From RGIG8244 sp045639325 (GTDB lineage Bacteria; Verrucomicrobiota; Lentisphaeria; Victivallales; UBA1829), in the NCBI GenBank assembly GCA_045639325.1, contig JAZUCU010000040.1, positions 1 to 64,000 of the forward strand: 64,000 bases of DNA, in the 5' to 3' direction. This document shows, one piece after another, positions 51,507 to 61,500 of the stretch. Both the position numbers and the translations under genes were made by a program. The stretch's first letter is position 1. The number at the start of each line of letters is the position of its first letter. The notes under the pieces were generated by a model that had not been told where the DNA came from, ran no database searches, and saw only the letters and a program-made list of their open reading frames with translations.

Positions 51507-52976
51507 ATGAAAAAACGTTTTCAGGTGTTCTTTGTTTTTTTCTGCATGATCTTTGCGGTTTCAGCAAAGACCGTGTATGTGGATAACGTGAAAGGGAAAG
51601 ATTCCAACCCCGGGACAAAGGAACTTCCCGTTGCTTCCGTTGATAAAGGTTTGACTCTGTTGAAGGTGTCGGATTGCATGGAAGTCATCAATACGGGCAA
51701 ACCGTATCAGCGTTCTTACCCGGGCGGAACAGGCAGAACTCTTGCTGTCGGTCAGGGTGGAACACTTGAAAAACCGATGGTGATCAACGGGAACGGCGCA
51801 GTGGTCACAGGGCTTTCCGTGATCCCTGCGGAGAAATGGAAAAAGGAAGGGGACTTTTACACTCTTTTCTTTTACCCGATGAGCAACCAGTATAAATTGA
51901 ACAAAAAGGCGAATTACTGGCTTGACCGCACCCGCATCTGGTGGGTGGATGGCAAAGCCGCGCCCAACTGTAAAAGCCGGGAAGAATTGCAGAAGACTCC
52001 CGGTGGTTTCTGGTGGAACAAAGTAGAAAAGAAAGTGTTGTTTCACCTGCCTGCCGGGAAGAAACTTGCGGATCTGAAAATTGAATTGCCCGCCAATTCC
52101 GGATTCAGTTTTCATGCCCAGCATATTATCATAAAAAACTTTTATGTGACCCATTCCTGGAATGACGGTTTTGATTCATCCGGCAGCAATTACAAAGGCA
52201 TTTATAAAAATTGCGTTGCAGTGGAAAATTGCGGTCAGGGTTTTTCCTGTCATGGTACCGGGCAGACTTATTACGAAGATTGTGCGGCAATCCGCTGCGC
52301 CAGTTCCGGTTCCTGCGATGTTCATTGGTCAATCAGCCGTTACAACCGTTGTATCTTCTATGACAACACTTACGAAGCCGGCGTTTATACCGTTGACGAA
52401 GGTCTTCACAGTTACAGCGACTGCATCATTGCCGAAAACAACCCCACCGAACAGATCTGGCAGAAAGGGGCATCCGCCCAGCATTTCAGCAATTGTCTGA
52501 TTCTCGGGACACCCGGCAAACATGTGCTGTTGATGGAAATCGGCACTGTCACTTTCCGGAATTGTACGATTCGCGGGGGCAAAGGCCTCTGCCGTGTTCC
52601 AGGCGGCGGTACCGGACAGCTTTTCATTGACAGCTGTGTGATTCGTGATATGGAAGAATATGCGTATTCCACCCCTGGTACGGCACATAACCGTACCAAG
52701 ACACGCGGCAATCTGTATCTCGGTAATCCCGGGGTTATGGATAACGGCAAACTGTACAACGAAGCCAACTGGAAAGATTTCCCTGCATTGAAAAAACGGT
52801 ATGAACGTACTTCTGTAATCCTGGATGCAAAAACAGCACCGGCGGATCTGAAAGTGAAAAACCGTTACGGCACACCGATCATCCCGGGGGCACAGCTGCC
52901 CGAATCCGTGTTGAAACGGTTTGAACAGCTGAAAAAGATCAACGTTTCCCCTGCCGGTGTTACTTTTGATAAGTAA
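51507..52976 (+). CDS. Secreted right-handed beta-helix protein (polysaccharide-lyase-like)
   Basis: 489 residues; signal peptide MKKRFQVFFVFFCMIFAVSA followed directly by KTVYVDNVKGKDSNPGTKELP, the usual start of secreted parallel beta-helix proteins (DUF1565-like). Several short strand-turn repeats follow (YKNCVAVENCGQGF, YEDCAAIRCASSG, YSDCIIAENN). Such folds occur in pectate lyases, chondroitinases and alginate-modifying enzymes; catalytic residues cannot be assigned here. It follows the small secreted protein gene by 13 bases. Its stop codon directly touches the stop codon of the convergent gene. Confidence 0.8.
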   Translation: MKKRFQVFFVFFCMIFAVSAKTVYVDNVKGKDSNPGTKELPVASVDKGLTLLKVSDCMEVINTGKPYQRSYPGGTGRTLAVGQGGTLEKPMVINGNGAVVTGLSVIPAEKWKKEGDFYTLFFYPMSNQYKLNKKANYWLDRTRIWWVDGKAAPNCKSREELQKTPGGFWWNKVEKKVLFHLPAGKKLADLKIELPANSGFSFHAQHIIIKNFYVTHSWNDGFDSSGSNYKGIYKNCVAVENCGQGFSCHGTGQTYYEDCAAIRCASSGSCDVHWSISRYNRCIFYDNTYEAGVYTVDEGLHSYSDCIIAENNPTEQIWQKGASAQHFSNCLILGTPGKHVLLMEIGTVTFRNCTIRGGKGLCRVPGGGTGQLFIDSCVIRDMEEYAYSTPGTAHNRTKTRGNLYLGNPGVMDNGKLYNEANWKDFPALKKRYERTSVILDAKTAPADLKVKNRYGTPIIPGAQLPESVLKRFEQLKKINVSPAGVTFDK

Positions 52977-54233
52977 TCACTGTACCGGCGGCTGACAATT
53001 CTTGATAAAATATTCCGTGCCGATGGTTTCAATCAAATCGGCAGGGATAAATACTTCCCCATAACGCAGGATATCGCCGCGCTCTGTAATCCGGCAGAAT
53101 GCTTCATGCAAGGCTGTCGTGCAGGGCATGTCCTGCGGCGTGATGTCCTGACGTCCATAGACAAAGAACAGACCGGACTTCGGATTTTTTCCGGAGGGCA
53201 GGGCGAATAAATTTCTGCGGAACTTCGCCATGTTGGAGTCCGGCAGCTCAATTTCCCAGTCCGGACTGAAAATCCAGGAACTGCAAATAAATCCTTTGAC
53301 ATCGGTATGGAAGACATCGCGATAGAATTTGCGTGCTTTCAACAGGGAATCCTTTACGGCATCCAATGTCATACCGCCGCCGCCCGGAATGTGGAAGGAG
53401 GGAATCATATCCCACGGTGTGCAGAATGCTTCATATTCCTCACAGGAAATCGAGATTTTGTGCTCCTTCAGAACAGTCCCGTCAGGCGCAATGGGCGTGC
53501 CGGTGATTTTGCCGTCAAGCACTTCCAGCTTTGCCGTGAAGTCCGGAACTTCTTCTGTCGGCGGGAAAATCTGACAACCCCTTTTATCATACATGGCACC
53601 ATCCGGAGAGAGTGCGATAATGGATTTATTTTCCCGATGGCGGTACACGGCGGGGAAGTTGGGATACCAGTGTCCATTCAGATATTCCAGTCTGCCGATG
53701 CGGAATAATTTTCCCAGGATGTGAAGGTTCAGCCATGAGGATTGGGAAAACGAGTGACCGGGAATGCCGTTATGACCCGTCCGATAGTTGATGATAGTGC
53801 CGGTGATCCATTGTCCCACCTCGGCAAGATTGGATTCGGGGATATTGAACTTTTTATGTGTTTCTGCGATCAGGGGCAGGGATGACATGGCATTCATCAA
53901 ATGGAAAATGCCGGTATTTTCGCCGTAAAGATGTTCTGGCGTGATATCGTTTTTGATAAACGGAACCTTGGCAGCATATAATCCGTAATGGATCAGATTT
54001 GCCAGACAGCACAATTCGGGGCGTGCGGCAGTTGTTGCGGCGACATCATCCATTCTGTCGATGGCATCCTGGGGTATTTTGCAGAGATCAGCATATTTTG
54101 TATAAAACTCTTTTTTGAAATGAGCGGGGAAGCCCTCGGGCACATTGGTGCAGAACGCATCCCAGGAAGCCGCGAGAGTTTCTTTGATATTGTCATTCAA
54201 ACCGATTGCATTGCAAAAAACATTGAGATCCAT
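52977..54233 (-). CDS. Acyltransferase-like protein (GNAT-like C-terminal domain)
   Basis: 418 residues, no signal peptide. The C-terminal half, with FHIPGGGGMTLDAVKDSLLKA and later GFICSSWIFSPDWEIELPDSNM, resembles the GNAT-like C-terminal domain of two-domain acyltransferase proteins found mostly in gut Firmicutes; the N-terminal half is mainly helical. The donor and acceptor are not known for this group. It is divergent from a GntR regulator at 54403, which probably controls it; a palindrome lies at 54261-54280 just upstream of the start. Confidence 0.6.
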   Translation of the reverse strand: MDLNVFCNAIGLNDNIKETLAASWDAFCTNVPEGFPAHFKKEFYTKYADLCKIPQDAIDRMDDVAATTAARPELCCLANLIHYGLYAAKVPFIKNDITPEHLYGENTGIFHLMNAMSSLPLIAETHKKFNIPESNLAEVGQWITGTIINYRTGHNGIPGHSFSQSSWLNLHILGKLFRIGRLEYLNGHWYPNFPAVYRHRENKSIIALSPDGAMYDKRGCQIFPPTEEVPDFTAKLEVLDGKITGTPIAPDGTVLKEHKISISCEEYEAFCTPWDMIPSFHIPGGGGMTLDAVKDSLLKARKFYRDVFHTDVKGFICSSWIFSPDWEIELPDSNMAKFRRNLFALPSGKNPKSGLFFVYGRQDITPQDMPCTTALHEAFCRITERGDILRYGEVFIPADLIETIGTEYFIKNCQPPVQ

Positions 54234-54260
54234 AATATCCGCCTTTCCTTTGACATAAAT

Positions 54261-54280
54261 TTATTCCGCTTTTGGAATAA
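54261..54280. promoter_or_regulatory. Inverted repeat, candidate operator upstream of the acyltransferase-like gene
   Basis: TTATTCC-N6-GGAATAA, perfect 7-bp arms, 28 bases before the minus-strand start codon at 54233. Its position suits a repressor site; the protein that binds it is unknown. Confidence 0.5.
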
Positions 54281-54338
54281 TATACACTGAGCTTGCGCCA
54301 TTTCAATAAAAAAAATAAAAGTTTCTTGTATTTTGGAT

Positions 54339-54366
54339 TTGCATTTGCCATATAGGCTGATATATT
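54339..54366 (+). promoter_or_regulatory. Promoter of the GntR / CocE / Gfo-Idh operon
   Basis: -35 TTGCAT (54339-54344), 16-base spacer, -10 TATATT (54361-54366). Confidence 0.6.
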
Positions 54367-54370
54367 ATCT

Positions 54371-54380
54371 GTCCTAGGAC
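54371..54380. promoter_or_regulatory. Perfect 10-bp palindrome GTCCTAGGAC, candidate operator
   Basis: It begins 5 bases after the -10 element, so it covers the expected transcription start of the GntR gene. This placement suits autorepression by GntR. The match is short and needs comparative support. Confidence 0.45.
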
Positions 54381-54402
54381 GCATTAATGGAAAGAAATTG
54401 CA

Positions 54403-55542
54403 ATGTCAGGAACAGGTCTGAAGAATACAACAAAAAAAAGCGGCAGAAGTTTTCAGCTGCAGGAACTTCTGCAGTATCGTATTGAGTCCGGTCAATATGG
54501 CCCGGGCAAGAAGATCGACAGTGTCCGGACGTTGGCGGCAGAATTTCATGTAGGGAAAGAAACGGTACAGAAAGTCTTGCGTGAATTGGAGATGCGTGGT
54601 TTTGTTTGTTCCGTTCCCGGCAAAGGCGTGTATGTGAACCGTGACTTTGCCAAAGAAAAAAAGACGGTGAAACTGGCATTTGTAATTCCCGCAGCAGAAA
54701 TTTCCCCGGATTCGTTTGCATCGGAATCTCAGGGGATTCTTTCCGGTATCCGGCGGGGCATCATGTTGGGCGGGGAACGTTACGGTGCGAAAATTGATTT
54801 TATTCATGTCCCGGAAAACACCCGCTTGACCAAGTCTTCCACCATGGTGAAAAATCTGAGTAAATACGATGGCTTATTGTTTATTGGCGGCAGATTGCGT
54901 TCTCTGAAACAATTACTATCCCGCACCATGCCCCTGTTCAGTTATGATGATAAATACAAATACGAAGGCCATCATTTCTGTGTATCATACGACCGTTCCG
55001 GTGTATACGAACGGCTTGCGGAACACATCCGGAAATGCGGGTGTCGTACCGTTGGAATATATTCTTTTGCGGCGCCGGAGAATCCGGAAGCGGGCAATCC
55101 GAATCAATTTCTGCTTCAGCGGGCGGAGATGTTCCGCGATGTTTTTGTGAAAAGCGGGTTGATTGTTCGGGATGAAGATATGGTGGTTCTGCCGGAGGAC
55201 AACACGCTGAATGACGTATTGTTCCGCCAATTATCCGGCAAGCGTCCGGACTTTATTTTCTGCAACAATGTGTATCTTGTGCCGGAAGTCTACCGGGCTT
55301 GTATGAAACACCGTCTTCTGATCGGGAATGAAGTCCGGATCGGCGGACAGGGTACGGGGTATACCTTTCAGGGAATCGTGCCGTCATTGACCTATATCAA
55401 AGTTCCCGTCTTTGAAGCGGGGCAGCGTTTGGTGGAACTGGCATGTGAATATGTGAATGGCGGAGGTCAACTGAATATGGATGGCAGATGCCGTTTACCG
55501 GTCGAATTGGAATTAAAAGAATCAACATCAGGATGTTTATAA
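54403..55542 (+). CDS. GntR-type transcriptional regulator with LacI-like sensor domain
   Basis: 379 residues. Winged helix in the first about 85 residues (YRIESGQYGPGKKIDSVRT, VGKETVQKVLRELE, wing VCSVPGKGVYVN). The C-terminal about 280 residues form a LacI-type sensor (KLAFVIPAAEI, RKCGCRTVGIYSFA, QGIVPSLTYIKVPVFEAGQR). It leads an operon with the CocE-type hydrolase (12-base gap) and a Gfo/Idh enzyme, and likely responds to their substrate. Confidence 0.9.
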   Translation: MSGTGLKNTTKKSGRSFQLQELLQYRIESGQYGPGKKIDSVRTLAAEFHVGKETVQKVLRELEMRGFVCSVPGKGVYVNRDFAKEKKTVKLAFVIPAAEISPDSFASESQGILSGIRRGIMLGGERYGAKIDFIHVPENTRLTKSSTMVKNLSKYDGLLFIGGRLRSLKQLLSRTMPLFSYDDKYKYEGHHFCVSYDRSGVYERLAEHIRKCGCRTVGIYSFAAPENPEAGNPNQFLLQRAEMFRDVFVKSGLIVRDEDMVVLPEDNTLNDVLFRQLSGKRPDFIFCNNVYLVPEVYRACMKHRLLIGNEVRIGGQGTGYTFQGIVPSLTYIKVPVFEAGQRLVELACEYVNGGGQLNMDGRCRLPVELELKESTSGCL

Positions 55543-55554
55543 GAGGAGCCGAAA

Positions 55555-57168
55555 ATGGATAATATTATTCGTGAAGAGTATGTAACGACTCGTGACGGAA
55601 CAAAGTTATATACGGAAGTTGTGATTCCGGGTGAAGGCGGTAAATTCCCCGTGATCGTGGAACGTCATCCCTACGTTTCCACGCCAATTGATGCGGATTA
55701 TTGCCGGAAGAAAGATTATCGCGGTTATGTGCATATTTTTCAGCATTGCCGCGGTGCCGGGATGAGTGAAGGCGAGTTCCTGCCGTATCAGACGGAAGAA
55801 ACAGATGGTTTGGATCTGCTGGACTGGATCCGGAAGCAGGATTTCTATAATGGAGAAATCTATCTTGCGGGATCAAGTTACGGTTCTACGGTTCATATTT
55901 CCTACATGCGCCATAATCCGCCGGATGTGAAAGCCATGTTGATCTGGGTTCAGGATTGTAATCGTTATAACATTGTTTACCGCAACGGTTTTTATAAAAT
56001 CGGTCTGGTCGGGGACTGGTGTCTTACCCAGCTTCTGCGGAAAACCGTCAAGGAGCGTGCATACATAAAATCCGAGACATTCCGCACGATGCCCTTATCC
56101 GGAATATCCGAATCTGTATTCGGCAGACGGATCGATTGTTTTGAAGAAGAACTGGTGCATCCGGATAAAAATGATCCCTACTGGCAGACCCCGGCGGGCG
56201 GATCCGAGTATCGTAATATCATGCAGGAATGTAACGTGCCGATTCTGCTGGTGACAGGCCTTTATGATATTTACACGGAAGGTGTATTTGATATGTGGGA
56301 CAGTATTCCGGCAGACCGGAAAAATCTCCATGCCATGATCGTGACTCCCTATGAGCACAATTTCAATCATACCGGCGTGCGTGATCCTGAAAATTTCCCG
56401 GACTTCACCAATGGGCGGATTCGTGATCTTTACCCGGAAATTGAATATGACTGGTTTGATCATCACCGTCTGGGGACGCCGTTCCGCCCTGTGGATAAAG
56501 GCAGGATGATGTATTATACCCTCTTTGAAAATCAGTGGCATACGGCAGATCGTCTGCACGATTCCCCGACGGAAGAATCATTCTATTTGACTGCCGATCG
56601 TCAACTTACGGCATCTGCTCCGTCAGAAAAGGGCGAAATCACTTACGTGTATAACCCGTTTGTTCCCGCCACGTTCCAGGGTGGTGTCTGCAACAATTTC
56701 GGTGGGATGCAGTTCCAGGATCCGCCCAATTCCCGGTATGATATTATTTCGTTCCAGACGGAACCGTTTACGGAAAAACGCATTTGCAACGGCAGAATCC
56801 GTGTGAAACTGCAGGTCAAAACATCTGCCCCGGATACCTGTTTCTATGTGCGTCTGTCCCTGGTGCGGAAAGACGGAACGGCACTTGCATTGCGTGATGA
56901 TATTGATTCTGTTCTGCGGACGAATCCGGATTATCAGAGCGGCGGGACAGCGGAAATTGAATATCTGTTTGCTCCCCATTCGTTCCAGATCGGGGAAGGG
57001 GAACGGTTGCGTCTGGATGTTTCGTCCTCCTGCTTCCCCCACTTCCACATTCATACGAACCGCAAGGGCATCCAAACCTTGCAGACGGGTGCGGATATTG
57101 CGAAGAATACGATCATTACGGGGGAATCCGTACTGCGTATCTATACAGAAAAAGTGAAATCAAATTAA
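55555..57168 (+). CDS. CocE/NonD-family alpha/beta-hydrolase
   Basis: 537 residues, no signal peptide. The S15/CocE pattern is present: N-terminal alpha/beta-hydrolase with nucleophile Ser108 in LAGSSYGSTV, the acid in TGLYDIYTEG and the His in PYEHNFNHTG, then a C-terminal jelly-roll domain (RIRVKLQVKTSAPDTCFYVRL, IGEGERLRLDVSSS). Members hydrolyse esters (cocaine esterase) or N-terminal peptides (X-Pro dipeptidyl peptidase). In this sugar-regulated operon an ester linked to a carbohydrate is a reasonable guess. An AGAGGAG ribosome site precedes the ATG. Confidence 0.88.
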   Translation: MDNIIREEYVTTRDGTKLYTEVVIPGEGGKFPVIVERHPYVSTPIDADYCRKKDYRGYVHIFQHCRGAGMSEGEFLPYQTEETDGLDLLDWIRKQDFYNGEIYLAGSSYGSTVHISYMRHNPPDVKAMLIWVQDCNRYNIVYRNGFYKIGLVGDWCLTQLLRKTVKERAYIKSETFRTMPLSGISESVFGRRIDCFEEELVHPDKNDPYWQTPAGGSEYRNIMQECNVPILLVTGLYDIYTEGVFDMWDSIPADRKNLHAMIVTPYEHNFNHTGVRDPENFPDFTNGRIRDLYPEIEYDWFDHHRLGTPFRPVDKGRMMYYTLFENQWHTADRLHDSPTEESFYLTADRQLTASAPSEKGEITYVYNPFVPATFQGGVCNNFGGMQFQDPPNSRYDIISFQTEPFTEKRICNGRIRVKLQVKTSAPDTCFYVRLSLVRKDGTALALRDDIDSVLRTNPDYQSGGTAEIEYLFAPHSFQIGEGERLRLDVSSSCFPHFHIHTNRKGIQTLQTGADIAKNTIITGESVLRIYTEKVKSN

Positions 57169-57201
57169 AAATTTTCAACTTTAAGAAAGGAAATAGAAAT
57201 T

Positions 57202-58419
57202 ATGAGCGATCAGAAAAAAATCAGAATCGGTATTGTCGGTACCGGCAGCCGTGGAGTTGACTGTTTCGGTCAACTTTTGATCAAACGTGATGATGTTGAA
57301 ATCGTTGCATTGTGCGATATCAACCCTGTCCGTGTCAAAGCAGCCAAAGAACACTTGAATGTGGCAGCAAATCTGTACAACAGCATTGAAGAAATGGCAC
57401 AGAAAGAAACATTGGATGCCGTGATCATCACCACTCCGGACTTCTTGCATCACTCTCTTTCTCTGTATGCATTGAAACAGAACTGGCACGTCCTTGTTGA
57501 TAAACCGCTTTGCACAAAAGCGGCGGACGGTGCAGAATTGATCCGTGCGGCAAAAGAATGCAGCAAACACCTGATGATCGGCTTCAATCTGCGTCATCAT
57601 GCCACATTGAAACGCTTGAAAAAATTGATCGACGATGGCGAACTGGGTAAAGTTTTCCTGGCAGAAAACCGGGAATTCTATGATGGCGGCAGAACTTACA
57701 TGGCTCGTTGGAACCGTTTCTATGAAAAATCCGGCGGTCTCTGGATCCATAAGGGCAGCCATGACTTTGATATTTTCAACTGGCTCCTCGATTTCCCGAA
57801 ACCGTTGCGCGTGACAGCTTTTGCCGCTGTGAACGTATTGAAACCGGAAGGCGTTCCTTTTGAATTGGAAGACGGTCACGAACCCGGCCCCGGCTGCAAT
57901 ACATGCTATTACAAAGACAAATGCAAAGATAAATGGGAACTGACGGAAGATAACCTGAAAGCCTGGGGCGATGAAGCGGTTGCGCAGGACGGCTATTTGA
58001 AAAATACCTGTATTTACATGTCTGAAAAAGATACCCACGACAATGGTATTGCCATGGTTGAATACGAAGGCGGTATCAAAGCAAGTCACTTTGAATGTTT
58101 CATCGGTACAAAGAATGACCGTTGCTATACGATCGTCGGCGATCGCGGTGTAGCAGAAGTCAGCCTGCACCATAACAAGATCACCGTTATGCCCCGCTGG
58201 AATGCAGAAGGCAATTATGTGATCGATGTCCCGCCGGAAGATGGTTCTCACGGCGGTGCCGACCCGTCTCTGGTCGATATGTTCTGCCGTGTTGTTCGCG
58301 GGGAAGCGATCCCCAACTCCACAGCGGAACACGGTCTGCTGTCTTCTTCGATCGGTCAGGCGGCGGAAATTTCCCGCCGTGAACATCGTACGGTAGAAAT
58401 CAGCGAACTGTATAAGTAA
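57202..58419 (+). CDS. Gfo/Idh/MocA-family oxidoreductase
   Basis: 405 residues. NAD site GIVGTGSRGVDCFG (residues about 9-22), then the family EKP-type motif as VDKPLC (Lys at about 103), and a C-terminal sheet domain (GGLWIHKGSHDFDIFNWLLD). An unusual feature is a Cys cluster in the middle (GPGCNTCYYKDKCKDKW), which could bind a metal; it occurs in some family members but is not general. It is the last gene of the GntR / CocE operon (33-base gap). Substrate unknown. Confidence 0.87.
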   Translation: MSDQKKIRIGIVGTGSRGVDCFGQLLIKRDDVEIVALCDINPVRVKAAKEHLNVAANLYNSIEEMAQKETLDAVIITTPDFLHHSLSLYALKQNWHVLVDKPLCTKAADGAELIRAAKECSKHLMIGFNLRHHATLKRLKKLIDDGELGKVFLAENREFYDGGRTYMARWNRFYEKSGGLWIHKGSHDFDIFNWLLDFPKPLRVTAFAAVNVLKPEGVPFELEDGHEPGPGCNTCYYKDKCKDKWELTEDNLKAWGDEAVAQDGYLKNTCIYMSEKDTHDNGIAMVEYEGGIKASHFECFIGTKNDRCYTIVGDRGVAEVSLHHNKITVMPRWNAEGNYVIDVPPEDGSHGGADPSLVDMFCRVVRGEAIPNSTAEHGLLSSSIGQAAEISRREHRTVEISELYK

Positions 58420-58425
58420 TAAAAA

Positions 58426-58444
58426 TCAGAGATATTTTCTCTGA
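58426..58444. other. Small perfect hairpin after the Gfo/Idh gene
   Basis: TCAGAGA-N5-TCTCTGA, 7-bp arms, 7 bases after the stop codon. It lacks a T run, so it is at best a weak terminator or RNA-stabilising hairpin. Confidence 0.35.
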
Positions 58445-58449
58445 CCGAA

Positions 58450-58478
58450 TGGCAATTATGTGAAATACATGCTATATT
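58450..58478 (+). promoter_or_regulatory. Promoter of metH
   Basis: -35 TGGCAA (58450-58455), 17-base spacer, -10 TATATT (58473-58478). Only about 30 bases separate it from the start codon, which leaves no room for a cobalamin riboswitch. Confidence 0.6.
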
Positions 58479-58514
58479 ACCTCGTATATTTATAAAATTA
58501 TATAAGGAGCATGT

Positions 58515-61500
58515 ATGAATCATAATTGCCGTTCTGCTTTATTGTATGAAGCATTGAAAAAACGTATCCTCATCCTCGATGGTGCGATGGGGACAATGCT
58601 GCAATCTTTTCATCCCGAAGAAGCGGACTTCCGCGGCGATATCCTGAAAGATCATCCGGTCCCTTTGAAGGGCAATAATGACGTGCTGGGTTTGACCCGT
58701 CCGGAGTTTCCCCGCAATGTTCACCGGATGTATCTGGAAGCCGGGGCGGATATTATTGAGACGAATACATTCAACTCCAATAAAGTCTCACAGGAAGAAT
58801 ATCAGCTTTCCCACCTTGCTTACGATCTGGCTCTTGCCGGTACGCGCAATGCCCGTGCCGAAGCCGATCTCTTTACAGCAAAAACACCGGATAAACCCCG
58901 TTTTGTTGCCGGATCGATCGGGCCGACTTCCAAGACACTCTCCATGTCCCCCGATGTTTCCAACCCAGCCTATCGGGATTTGACTTTTGACGATATGGTT
59001 GCAGCGTACCGTCCTGCCGTGGAAGGTATGCTGGATGGCGGCGCGGATATGCTGCTGATCGAAACCATTTTTGATACCTTGAATGCAAAAGCTGCTGTTT
59101 ATGCGGCGATTCAGGTGTTTGAAGAACGGAAAACTTCCCTGCCGATCATGTTCTCCGGAACGGTCAGTGACAGCAGCGGACGTCTGCTTGCCGGGCAGAA
59201 TGTGGAAGCGTTCCTCATCTCTGTCATGCACACACCGGGCTTGTTATCCATCGGGTTCAACTGCGCTCTCGGTGCGGCGGAAATGCGTCCCCACATTGAA
59301 GAACTGGCCGGGAAAGCACCGTGCTTTGTCAGTGCACATCCCAATGCCGGATTGCCGGATGAAGCCGGACGTTATACCCAGACACCTGCCCAAATGGCAG
59401 AAATCATTGCAGGATTTGCGAAAGACGGTCTGTTGAACATTGTCGGCGGCTGTTGCGGTACGAATCCGGATTATATCCGTGCGATTGCGGAAGCCGTGAA
59501 AGATTATGCGCCGCGTGTCATTCCGGATATCCCGAAAAAATTGCGTCTTGCCGGGCTTGATCCGGTGGTGGTCAGTGACAGTTTGCCGTTCCTGAACATC
59601 GGGGAACGTGCCAATGTTGCCGGATCCCGCAAGTTCCTGAATCTTATGAAAGCGGAAGATTATCCTGCCGGTTTGCGTATCTGCCGTTCCCAAGTGGAAA
59701 ACGGGGCACAGGTTCTGGACGTGAATATGGATGATGCTTTGCTTGATTCCGAAAAGGTGATGAATACATTCTTGCTGAACCTGGCATCCGACCCGGATAT
59801 TGCCCGTGCTCCGTTGATGATCGACTCCTCCCGCTGGGAAGTTTTGCGCGGCGGTCTTGCCCGTGCGCAAGGCAAATGCATTGTCAACTCTTTGAGCTTG
59901 AAGGAAGGGGAAAGCGCCTTCCTGGAAAAAGCAAAGGAAGCCCGTAAATTCGGCGCTGCCATTCTTGCGATGGCATTCGATGAAAAAGGGCAGGCGGATA
60001 CCGTTGAACGCCGCGTGGAAGTTTGCCGCAGAATGTATAAACTGCTCACCGAAAAAGCGAATGTTCCGCCCGAAGATATTATTTTTGACCCCAACGTGTT
60101 TGCGGTCGCTACCGGTATGCCGGAACATGACAGCTGTGCGATCGACTTTATTGAAGCCGTCCGCCGCATCAAACAGGAAATGCCCTTGTGTACGGTTTCC
60201 GGCGGTTTGAGTAACGTTTCGTTCTCCTTCCGTGGTAACGAACCGGTCCGCCGTGCTCTTCACAGCGTATTTCTGTATCACGGCATCCGCGCCGGATTGG
60301 GAATGGCGATCGTCAACGCCGCCCAGTTGGATATTTATGACGATATTGAACCGGAATTGCGTGCAGCTGCAGAAGCCGTGATCCTCAATACATCTCCCGA
60401 TGCCGCTGAAAAACTTCTTGCCATTGCCGCCGGAATCAAAAACGAAGCCGGTGCCAATACAGCGGAAAAAGTTCCCCAGTGGCGTACCGAGCCGTTGGAA
60501 AAACGTCTTTCCATTGCTTTGGTCCGCGGTGATGATGCTTATCTTACGGAAGACCTGGACGAAGCCATGGCAAAATATCAGTCTGCCGTTACTCTGATCG
60601 AAGGTCCGCTGATGGATGGCATGTTCACTGCCGGTCAGCTTTTTGGCGAAGGCAAAATGTTCCTGCCGCAGGTGGTGAAGACGGCGCGTACCATGAAACG
60701 GGCAGTTGAGATCCTGACGCCCTATCTGGAAGAAGCCAATGCCGGTGTCAATGCCGGAACGATTGTGCTGGCAACGGTCAAGGGTGACGTGCACGACATC
60801 GGGAAGAACATTGTTTCTGTGATTCTGCGTTGTAACGGTTTCCGCGTGGTTGACCTGGGTGTGATGGTTCCGTGCGAAACGATTCTTGAGGCCATCAAGC
60901 GCGAAAATCCGGATGCCGTTGCATTGAGCGGTCTGATTACTCCCTCACTTGCGGAAATGGAATTTGTTGCAGAAAAAATGGAAGCTGCCGGCTTGAAGAT
61001 TCCGTTATTCGTAGGCGGTGCAACCACATCCAAAGAACATACGGCACTCCATATCCAGCCGAAATATTCCGGTCCGTGCGTGCAGACCTGTGATGCCTCT
61101 GAAATCATTCCTGCGATGAAAGCGGCACTTTCCGACCGTGAAAACTTCTGTAAGGAATTGGCGCAGACTTATCAGGCAATCCTCGAAGCAAAAAATGCGC
61201 CGCAGAAAACGGCAGTCAGCAAACGTGCGACGGTAAAAACACAAAATGCATCTCCCGCTCCGGCGGTGAAAGACTTGCAGGTCATCGGCGCATCCGTACA
61301 GGATTTGCAGGCATATATTGATTGGAAGCTGTTCTATCACATCTGGAATGTGAAAGGCAGAACACCGGAATCGGAGGATGCCAGAAAGCAGCTCCGTGCC
61401 GATGGGGAAGCCATGCTTGCAAAACTGCATAAACTTAATGCTTTGATGCCGAAAGCCGTTTACCGCATTTTCCCTGCGGACAGTGTTGGTGAAACGGTGA

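Noticed and set aside
58420..58514. Cobalamin riboswitch before metH
   Set aside because: Only 95 bases lie between the genes and the promoter uses most of them; a B12 riboswitch needs about 200 bases.
59244..60794. 516-codon minus-strand frame inside metH
   Set aside because: Antisense shadow of a complete methionine synthase.
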